Notes under the pieces: generated by a model | Database searches by the model: none | Told to the model about the DNA's origin: nothing | What the model saw: only the letters and a program-made list of their open reading frames with translations | Shown here: positions 38,001 to 43,263 of the stretch, piece by piece | How the letters are laid out: each line of letters starts with the position of its first letter | How positions within the stretch are numbered: position 1 is the stretch's first letter | Assembly: GCA_964520585.1 (NCBI GenBank) | Contig: CAZFOO010000024.1 | Location: 1 to 43,263 of the forward strand | Direction of reading: 5' to 3' | From: PXAP01 sp964520585 | GTDB taxonomy: Bacteria > Bacteroidota > Bacteroidia > Bacteroidales > PUMT01 | Length of the DNA: 43,263 nucleotides | Translations under genes and position numbers: made by a program

Positions 38001-38389
38001 ATGAAGCTCTTGGTAACAGGTCCCGGGCTAATTCCTTCTTTAAACTTGCAGCCGGCGGGGGATCAGGGGAGAGATCAGGAATTATGGGTTATTATCGGGG
38101 ACTCAGTTATGCGAAGTTAGGTGATAATAATAGCGCCAAAGAAGTATTTGAATCGATGATCGCCGATGCAGATAAACAACTACAGGGTGAAGCTACTGCT
38201 GAAGCAGGGGTTATTTTCGGAGCGCGTGAGGCTGAAAATACAAGGATGTCAAGAATCTATACTATGAGAGGACTTGGATATAAGGGGCTCGGCCAAATGA
38301 ATGAAGCTACACAAGACCTTGAGAGGGCCGTCAAGTTGTCCCATAGTAACCTTTGGGCTATTTCCGGATTAAATAGTGTCTTTCCATAA
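35039..38389 (+). CDS. Secreted DUF5107-TPR protein
   Basis: An 1116-residue exported protein. The ATG at 35039 gives a normal signal peptide (LIMLFLPALFLFTMAGENLL); an upstream TTG at 35009 would add ten residues. The first ~340 residues match the DUF5107 type, a beta-sandwich reminiscent of aldose-epimerase/GH accessory folds (PLRLNDQYTGERIDQAW, VTPEIGGKLYYAADK, WVSGGIEWCVLHHHRASTY). The rest, from about 480, is a long tetratricopeptide array (YLKAGDYETARSYLARAI, YYEKAISLNQNEAIYYAEL). DUF5107 proteins occur in PULs, but I know no firm activity. The His cluster LHHHRAS could be a sugar site. The TPR solenoid may bind protein partners or glycan. Confidence 0.82.
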   Translation: MNSNLKFLKLIMLFLPALFLFTMAGENLLAQVSLTEKDLVLPTYPVAKPDRNPIFFRNEAYQGASRHYYPLRLNDQYTGERIDQAWKTLVLENEYIELAVTPEIGGKLYYAADKTNDYNFIYRNNVVKPSNIGMTGAWVSGGIEWCVLHHHRASTYLPVDYTTTENEDGSKTIWVGEYEPRHGMRWTIGVTIFPGKSYFKAEGRIFNSSPYTHSFLYWANVAAHANKNYQTIFPPSAKVATFHSKTDFSRWPVSTERFRGADFTEGVDISWWKNVESSNSFFIHELQEDFMGGYDHGTNSGTVHIGDHNIVKGAKLWEWGSGERGQATEARLTEEDGPYVELMVGAYSDNQPDYTWIRPYEVKQWEHYWYPVRGIEGFKYANLNGAVNLDERGRNRVFLGYYSTTKVNNARVILKDNDNIIYEKDIQISPDKPFAESVKVNRGFNLTDLYTQLIDADTKEVLIEYQPIKQEPVDELPEPWRGYPDPEELNTIEELYLTGKRVEQFYAPGHDQMDWYRAALEIDPYDSRTNTAVGNNYLKAGDYETARSYLARAISRLTAGYTRPSTGEALYLQGLVLKALDLYDEAIDTLYRATWDYAYHSPAYFQLARISAMRGDFDKAFYQVNESLWTNARNNRAIALKASIQRRQGDYEGAIATLGTVFETDPLDFRSRNEYYLTAKESGNLQKANEFLSSLNKEMRDSHENYLELAVGYINDGLLTEAEDALRRFSGNYPLFDYYLGYIALKKGNTDQALNHFRSAAGQPVDFVFPHRPETVKVLETALQHNPADGHAYYYLGNILYDNRPARAIEKWESAVKHNPALAIAYRNLGWGYYRHYGDGQKAVNYYEKAISLNQNEAIYYAELDELYEMSNTPVEKRLKLFAGNNEVVKKRDDAFIRQIEVLTLAGQPEKAVEFLEGAEFAYREGSSRVRDIVINAQLMVGKKYMEDENYSNALKYFLEAQVPEEEAGSARFGNRDIQVNYYIGLAYEALGNRSRANSFFKLAAGGGSGERSGIMGYYRGLSYAKLGDNNSAKEVFESMIADADKQLQGEATAEAGVIFGAREAENTRMSRIYTMRGLGYKGLGQMNEATQDLERAVKLSHSNLWAISGLNSVFP

Positions 38390-38823
38390 TGTGCGCCTGC
38401 TGGACTATGAGTGTTAATAAATGCTTATTTACCCTATTTAAACTCTGCTTTTTTGACTTCGCAAGCCTTGTATCTGAACATTAACCGTCAGTTTATCTCC
38501 TATGCATTATTTTTCGCTTTTATTAATATAAGTAGGATGTGACATTCATCCGAGTTGAATACTGAACACGAAACGAGCCATTATAAAAAATTATCATATA
38601 CGACTATGATCATTGCATGGCGAGTTCCATCTGACAAATAAACAATAAATATGAACAGGTGAATGCCATGCTTTAGTTAATAATTGAATATTAATTTGAT
38701 AAACCTGTTTTATTCGGATTAAATATACAGTACCTGGCATAATGAATATATAGTTAATTTTTTACATGTTTATTAAACAAATTGACTATTCTGGTAAGTT
38801 TTATATCTCAAAAAACCTTATAA
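38390..38823. other. 434-bp A+T-rich spacer, no gene seen
   Basis: No coding sequence recognised. It holds the promoter region of the following sulfatase gene. A 7-bp inverted repeat GCATGGC / GCCATGC (38615-38621 and 38665-38671) is the only structure noted and may be chance. Confidence 0.5.
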
Positions 38824-38868
38824 TTGCTATATCATTTCAGATGTTTTGCCAACGAAAACTATAAATTT

Positions 38869-40737
38869 ATGTATAGTAGCTCCAAAATACATTTAAAATC
38901 AGTCGGTAATCAGCCTGTACATTTTATGATCCCAACAGCTACTTGCGAATCCAGACTAAAGGGGTATAAAAAACCGTCAGGGTTTTTAAATGAGCTTCAG
39001 ATTACAGTAGGACTTGCTGTTGGGTTATTTGGAGCTTCATGTTCCGGGAATGCTGAAGCAACTGACACGCAAAAAACGGATGATGCCAGGCCAAATATAA
39101 TATTCATCCTGACTGATGATCAAAGATGGGATGCATTGGGCTATGCAGGAAACGATGTGATTCATACTCCTGAGATGGATAGATTGGCCAGGGAAGGTGT
39201 CAATTTTAGTCATGGAATTGTTAGTACCCCTATATGTTCAGCCAGCCGTGCCAGTATTTTTTCCGGTTTGTATGAAAGGACTCATAAATATACTTTTCAA
39301 ACTGGCGAGATCAAAGAAGAGTACATGAGCAGTTCATATACTCAGTTATTGAATGAATCAGGTTATTATACCGGCTTTTTCGGGAAGTATGGAGTGAATT
39401 ATTCTAATAGACCGGAACATTTTGATGTAATCGATGTTTATGATCGAAATAACCAGTACAGGGATTATCGTGGTTATTTTTATAAAACTATTGACAGTGA
39501 TACTGTTCATTTAACTCGTTATACTGGTCACCAGGCATTGGAATTTCTTGATGGTGCACCGAAAAACAAACCTTTCTGCCTTTCATTAAGTTTTAGTGCT
39601 CCACATGCTCATGACGGGGCACCACTTCAATATTTCTGGACAGAGGAGTCGGATCATTTGTATCAGGATACGGATATTCCCGGTCCAAGTCTGGCCGAGG
39701 ATAAATACTTTTTGCAGCAGCCCGAACCTGTTATGGAAGGGTTTAACCGACTGCGCTGGACATGGCGTTATGACACTCCGGAAAAGTATCAGCATAGCAT
39801 GAAAGGTTATTACCGGATGATTCATGATATTGACCTTGAAATTGCTAAGATCAGGGCGAAACTGGAAGAGAAAGGATTGGATGAAAACACCATCATCATT
39901 TTTATGGGGGACAATGGCTATTTCACTGGAGAACGTCAGCTTGCGGGTAAGTGGCTGATGTACGATAACAGCATCCGGGTTCCGCTCATAATTTATGATC
40001 CACGGGTTCGAAGGCCCCGGGATAAAGATGATATGGCGCTGAATATAGATATTCCGGCGACTATCCTGGATTATGCCGGAATTGAAATACCTGAAAGTTA
40101 CCATGGCAAAAGTCTTGTTCCTTTGGTTTCTGACCGTAAAGCCGGGTTGCAGCGCGACACCATTCTTATAGAGCATTTATGGGAATTCGAGCACATTCCC
40201 CCAAGTGAGGGTGTGCGTACCAATGAGTGGAAATATTTTCGGTATGTGAATGATAAATCGTTTGAGGAGTTATATTATCTTCCCGATGACCCGTATGAGA
40301 TTAATAATCTTGCCATGGATCCGCAACACCGGGGTACTTTGTTAACCTTGCGCAACAAGCTGGATCAAATGACTCGGGAGTATGCCGATCCTTATTCCGG
40401 AGTTCCTTATGGTAACTCGGTTGAATTTATCAGAGAACCCAATACTGCAGAGGTTAATACGAATAAACCTTATTTTTCATGGATCGTTCCTGATGAAGCT
40501 GATTTTCAACAAGCATATCAAATATTGGTGGCATCTTCCAGGGAGAATATTAACAATAATACAGGCGATGTCTGGGACAGTGGCGATGTCAGAAGTGAAC
40601 AATCCTCTTCCGTTAAATATCAGGGAGAAGCCCTTGAGCCCAATAGCGTTTATTACTGGAAGGTTCGTATTTGGGATGAGAAAAATCGGTTATCTGAGTA
40701 TTCGGAGCCTCAACAATTTAATACCGGCAGTTTTTAA
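38869..40737 (+). CDS. Sulfatase with C-terminal GH78-type Ig domain
   Basis: A 622-residue S1 sulfatase from the ATG at 38869; an in-frame TTG lies at 38824 and another ATG at 38926. A lipobox GASC (Cys58) comes unusually late, so the ATG at 38926 may be the true start. Motifs: LTDDQRWDALGY with the metal Asp pair, ICSASRASIFSG with formylglycine precursor C123, and MGDNGYFTGERQLAGKW. Sulfatase C-terminal hallmark ELYYLPDDPYEINNLA ends that domain. The last ~100 residues (FSWIVPDEADFQQAYQI to VYYWKVRIWDEKNRLSEYSE) match the N-terminal Ig/fibronectin-like domain of GH78 alpha-L-rhamnosidases, but the gene stops there. This suggests a sulfatase-GH78 fusion that lost its rhamnosidase part. Confidence 0.9.
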   Translation: MYSSSKIHLKSVGNQPVHFMIPTATCESRLKGYKKPSGFLNELQITVGLAVGLFGASCSGNAEATDTQKTDDARPNIIFILTDDQRWDALGYAGNDVIHTPEMDRLAREGVNFSHGIVSTPICSASRASIFSGLYERTHKYTFQTGEIKEEYMSSSYTQLLNESGYYTGFFGKYGVNYSNRPEHFDVIDVYDRNNQYRDYRGYFYKTIDSDTVHLTRYTGHQALEFLDGAPKNKPFCLSLSFSAPHAHDGAPLQYFWTEESDHLYQDTDIPGPSLAEDKYFLQQPEPVMEGFNRLRWTWRYDTPEKYQHSMKGYYRMIHDIDLEIAKIRAKLEEKGLDENTIIIFMGDNGYFTGERQLAGKWLMYDNSIRVPLIIYDPRVRRPRDKDDMALNIDIPATILDYAGIEIPESYHGKSLVPLVSDRKAGLQRDTILIEHLWEFEHIPPSEGVRTNEWKYFRYVNDKSFEELYYLPDDPYEINNLAMDPQHRGTLLTLRNKLDQMTREYADPYSGVPYGNSVEFIREPNTAEVNTNKPYFSWIVPDEADFQQAYQILVASSRENINNNTGDVWDSGDVRSEQSSSVKYQGEALEPNSVYYWKVRIWDEKNRLSEYSEPQQFNTGSF

Positions 40738-40804
40738 GGATTTGTATCAACCGTCAATTTTTATGAAATAGAGTTAATCCTAACAAATCTAATAAATCTG
40801 ACAA

Positions 40805-40859
40805 ATGAAACCCTCATGATACTTCGTGACACAAAATAAGATGTATAAACATGAGGGTT
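40805..40859 (-). repeat. Recurring 35-bp motif copy E3 within a 10-bp inverted repeat
   Basis: The reverse complement of 40805-40839 begins TTATTTTGTGTCA and ends CATGAGGGTTTCAT, matching E1 and E2. Here AACCCTCATG (40809-40818) is also repeated inverted as CATGAGGGTT (40850-40859), so the region can form a 10-bp stem with a 31-base loop. It lies about 70 bp after the sulfatase stop. Terminator function is possible but there is no T tract. Confidence 0.6.
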
Positions 40860-40941
40860 CCATGGGATTGAAAAACCGAATATGAATTACCCGTTAAATA
40901 TAATTTATTGATTATTAACTTGATTAACCTGATTTGTACAC

Positions 40942-41409
40942 ATGAAATTATCATACTTGATTATCCTGGTTTCGGCATTAAACTTTGTGTCGCTCGATCT
41001 GAATGCACACATGGACCTTGAAAATTTCCTGACTCTGGAGGATGCAAAGCAGATAGCAAATGCTGCTCATGCTCATGCCCAGCAGGAAAACTGGAATGTG
41101 GCAATTGTAATTATTGATGCAGGTGGACATCTTATTTATTTTTTAAAAATGGATGAAACCATGCTGGCAAGTAATGAAATTGCAATTCAAAAGGCAAAGA
41201 CTGCATTATTCTATAAAAGACCCAGTAAGGTATTTCAGGACCGCATTGCAGATGGAGGTTCAGCCATTCTGAGTTTACCAGACATGCTGGCTTTTGAAGG
41301 AGGAATTCCTATTGAGCGTGATGGTAATATCATTGGTGCAATAGGCGTTAGCGGAGTTACCCCTCAACAGGACGGAATAATTGCCGCAGCGGGTTTGGAG
41401 GGCTTCTGA
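40942..41409 (+). CDS. Exported GlcG/HbpS-family protein (DUF336)
   Basis: A 155-residue protein with a Sec signal ending near LNAH (residue 22). The rest is a single GlcG/HbpS domain: LTLEDAKQIANAAHAHA, NVAIVIIDAGGHLIYFLKMD, AIQKAKTALFYKRPS and the closing IIGAIGVSGVTPQQDGIIAAAG. HbpS members bind haem or small ligands; others sit in catabolic operons without a known activity. Periplasmic location is expected. It lies between two sulfatase genes, which says little about function. Confidence 0.88.
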   Translation: MKLSYLIILVSALNFVSLDLNAHMDLENFLTLEDAKQIANAAHAHAQQENWNVAIVIIDAGGHLIYFLKMDETMLASNEIAIQKAKTALFYKRPSKVFQDRIADGGSAILSLPDMLAFEGGIPIERDGNIIGAIGVSGVTPQQDGIIAAAGLEGF

Positions 41410-41512
41410 TTTTCTTTTTACGTTCCCGTCCGTGCAGGTGATTTGTGAAACTTGACATCCAACCAATGAGCAATCCAAACCACTATGCCTTCGGCTATTT
41501 GATAACAAGAAT

Positions 41513-41605
41513 ATGAAAACTTTAATATTGATGTTCTTTTGTGTGCTGCCGGTTGAGTTAGCTTATACAGATGCCTATCCATATCAAAATAAATTTGCAT
41601 TATGA
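41513..41605 (+). CDS. 30-codon ORF overlapping the sulfatase start
   Basis: Encodes a signal-peptide-like 30-residue sequence (MKTLILMFFCVLPVELAYTD and ten more). Its TGA overlaps the ATG of the next gene (ATGA at 41602-41605), the pattern of translational coupling. It may be a leader peptide, the leftover signal peptide of a deleted gene, or chance. No homologue recognised. Confidence 0.25.
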   Translation: MKTLILMFFCVLPVELAYTDAYPYQNKFAL

Positions 41606-43182
41606 ATAAAATAATTCTTCCGCTTTCTCTGATACCCCTGACCGGGATAATTAGCTGCACTTCTTTGACTGATTCCCCGGAAGGGAAAAGTGACTTTCCC
41701 AATATTATCTTTATCCTTGCCGACGACATGGGCTATGGTGATGTGGCATCTCTTAATCCTCAAGCGCGGACTCATACGCCGGCTATTGACAGAATGGTGA
41801 GCGAAGGGGTTACCTTTACAAATGCTCATGCCAGTGCATCGGTATGTACACCTTCCCGGTATGGGATATTAACCGGCAGATATGCCCAGAGGTCATCGAC
41901 CGGGGCAGCCAGGGGAGTATGGGGGTTTCATCCACCGGTAATTGAACCGGAAAGGGAAACCATAGCTTCCTTGCTAAAGGAAGCCGGTTATACGTCTGCC
42001 TGTATTGGTAAATGGCATCTCGGACTGGGCTGGCAGACAAAGGATGGCTCTCCGACAGAATTTGACAATAATACGGGGTATTCCAATGTTGATTATACCC
42101 GGGAGGTATTATCGGGGCCTAATGATTATGGTTTTGATTATTCATTCATTCATCCTGCTTCCCTGGATATTCCTCCATATATGTTCCTGAGAAACCACCA
42201 GGTGATTGACCCTGATATTATACTTACCACTGACCATTACCCCACCAGGAAAGAAGATACCGAGTATTCATGGGATAAGAAGCATACCGATGAAAATGCA
42301 GTATACTGGGAAAAAGGCGTATGGTGGCGCCAGGGAGAAATGTCCCGGTCATTCAGGATAGAAGATTGCCACAGTGAAATCCTCAGGGAAGGTATTCAAT
42401 TTATAGAAAACCAGGCTACTAAAAACCCTGATAGTCCCTTTTTGCTTTATATGCCTTTGACGGGCCCTCATACACCATGGGTTCCTACAGAGAAATTCAA
42501 AGGGAAATCGCCGATCGGGCTGTACGGTGATTTTATAATGGATATTGATGATGCGGTAAACCAGATACAAAATGCTCTTATCCGTCATAATATCTCAGAA
42601 AATACCATATTGATATTTACAAGCGATAACGGCGGATATTGGCCACAGGAAGAGATTGACCTGCATGATCATGATTCCAACTGGGGTCGCCTGGGTCAAA
42701 AGGGAGATGTCTGGGATGGTGGTCACCGCGTACCTCTGATTGTTTCATGGCCTGCCGGAATAGATGAACCCTTTCAGTATAACCATCTTGTTAGCCTGAC
42801 CGATTTCTTTGCCACACTGGCCGACGTGGCGGGTCTTGGAATTAAGGATAATATGGGTGAGGACAGCTTCAGCCTGTTGCATGTTCTAGAGGAATCTGAA
42901 GAAAATCCCGCACGCCCTGCCATGACTCACTATTCCTCGAGGGGAACATACAGCGTTCGCCAGGGTGAATGGAAATATATTGATGGCCTGGGTTCCGGGG
43001 GTTTTACTGATCCTGCCATAGTGGAACCGCAACCCGGCGGACCACAGGGACAGCTCTACCGGATAGTTACGGATAGCCTGGAGTCAGAAAATCTTTACCT
43101 GGATAATCCGGACAAAGTGAAAAGTATGCAGGAAATTCTTGATGTGTCCAAAGACACACCGGACAGGATGAGAATTAAATAA
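41602..43182 (+). CDS. Sulfatase lipoprotein (arylsulfatase A-like, S1 family)
   Basis: A 526-residue S1 sulfatase with lipobox IISC (Cys19). LADDMGYGDVASL carries the metal-binding D41-D42, and the signature VCTPSRYGILTGRYAQRSS contains formylglycine precursor C82. IGKWHLGLG and FTSDNGGYWP provide the Lys/His pair and the further metal ligands (Asp-Asn) of the family, so the active site is complete. The long central insert (about 165-230) may set substrate specificity. It would remove sulfate from a sugar in the periplasm or at the cell surface. Start codon overlaps a tiny upstream ORF. The next gene, also exported, starts 19 bp downstream. Confidence 0.93.
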   Translation: MNKIILPLSLIPLTGIISCTSLTDSPEGKSDFPNIIFILADDMGYGDVASLNPQARTHTPAIDRMVSEGVTFTNAHASASVCTPSRYGILTGRYAQRSSTGAARGVWGFHPPVIEPERETIASLLKEAGYTSACIGKWHLGLGWQTKDGSPTEFDNNTGYSNVDYTREVLSGPNDYGFDYSFIHPASLDIPPYMFLRNHQVIDPDIILTTDHYPTRKEDTEYSWDKKHTDENAVYWEKGVWWRQGEMSRSFRIEDCHSEILREGIQFIENQATKNPDSPFLLYMPLTGPHTPWVPTEKFKGKSPIGLYGDFIMDIDDAVNQIQNALIRHNISENTILIFTSDNGGYWPQEEIDLHDHDSNWGRLGQKGDVWDGGHRVPLIVSWPAGIDEPFQYNHLVSLTDFFATLADVAGLGIKDNMGEDSFSLLHVLEESEENPARPAMTHYSSRGTYSVRQGEWKYIDGLGSGGFTDPAIVEPQPGGPQGQLYRIVTDSLESENLYLDNPDKVKSMQEILDVSKDTPDRMRIK

Positions 43183-43201
43183 CTTGCTTAAATGGTAATA
43201 C

Positions 43202-43263
43202 ATGAAACGAAGAAATTTTATTAAGACCAGTGTTTTAGGTGCCGCCAGTATTGGTTTTTACCA
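43202..43263 (+). CDS. Start of a Tat-exported protein, cut by the window edge
   Basis: Only 20 codons are present. They begin MKRRNFIKTSVLGAASIGF, a twin-arginine signal like that of the Gfo/Idh/MocA protein at 4132-5562 (MKRRDFIKTT). The gene could encode another Gfo/Idh/MocA oxidoreductase or another Tat-exported enzyme such as a sugar isomerase or sulfatase. It starts 19 bp after the sulfatase stop, so they are probably cotranscribed. Confidence 0.7.
   Translation, partial: MKRRNFIKTSVLGAASIGFY

Noticed and set aside
38615..38671. GCATGGC/GCCATGC inverted repeat as an operator
   Set aside because: Only 7 bp with a 43-base gap, not repeated elsewhere; likely chance.
39586..40176. 196-codon minus-strand frame inside the sulfatase gene
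   Set aside because: Long but antisense to a clear sulfatase with intact motifs; the translation shows no family features.
40382..40771. 129-codon frame overlapping the end of the Ig-domain sulfatase
   Set aside because: Alternate frame of conserved coding sequence; I checked whether it carries missing GH78 sequence and it does not.
1..43263. CRISPR array, tRNA or rRNA genes, insertion sequence with transposase, prophage
   Set aside because: I saw no regularly spaced repeats, no cloverleaf-like or rRNA sequence, and no transposase, integrase or phage protein.

Overview
The window looks like chromosomal DNA from a free-living, carbohydrate-eating member of the Bacteroidota, probably Bacteroidales/Marinilabiliales-like (an inference from gene content, not from a marker gene). 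The evidence is a SusC/SusD pair driven by an ECF sigma factor and a FecR anti-sigma factor, many Bacteroidota-style lipoproteins, A+T-rich spacers without Shine-Dalgarno sites, and no tRNA, rRNA, phage, transposase or CRISPR. It is a polysaccharide utilization locus (PUL). The 100-N run at 2123-2222 shows that it is a scaffolded draft assembly.

Layout. 1-7227 (minus strand): a sulfatase remnant, a GH95 alpha-L-fucosidase/galactosidase family lipoprotein (split only by the assembly gap), an EamA-type transporter, a Tat-exported Gfo/Idh/MocA oxidoreductase and an iduronate-2-sulfatase-like sulfatase. 7228-7973: long spacer with repeated motifs. 7974-9074 (minus): GH18 chitinase-like lipoprotein. 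9356-18392 (plus): ECF sigma factor, an esterase lodged between sigma and anti-sigma, FecR anti-sigma, SusC with STN signalling domain, SusD. 18466-27906 (plus): esterase, M14 zinc carboxypeptidase-like protein, PmoA/DUF6807 protein, a second exported Gfo/Idh/MocA protein, amidohydrolase, and a tandem esterase interrupted by an in-frame stop. 28301-33717: two PhoD-like phosphatases, each followed by a copy of a folded ~145-bp repeat, with a GH-A-type TIM-barrel lipoprotein between them. 33718-35008: a graveyard holding a dead sulfatase and a shrunken copy of the GH-A gene. 35039-43263: DUF5107-TPR protein, a sulfatase ending in a GH78 N-terminal-type Ig domain, exported GlcG/HbpS-like protein, a third intact sulfatase, and the start of another Tat-exported protein.

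How the genes may work together. SusC/D imports an oligosaccharide. Its STN domain can signal through FecR to the sigma factor. Sulfatases, esterases, PhoD-type phosphoesterases and the GH95, GH18 and GH-A enzymes would strip substituents and cut the glycan. Exported Gfo/Idh/MocA proteins, PmoA, M14 and amidohydrolase would carry out less usual steps on the released units. The substrate is not certain. Sulfatases plus esterases plus GH95 point to a sulfated, acylated, deoxyhexose-bearing glycan such as an algal polysaccharide or a glycoprotein; the GH78 traces hint at rhamnose in the locus's past.

The right two thirds carries several broken genes beside intact paralogues, which suggests a locus being remodelled. 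The most unusual items are the folded repeat with compensatory stem changes and a possible empty site, a recurring 35-bp intergenic motif, the duplicated leader around the esterase that separates sigma from anti-sigma, and the uncharacterised exported oxidoreductase/PmoA/M14/amidohydrolase block.
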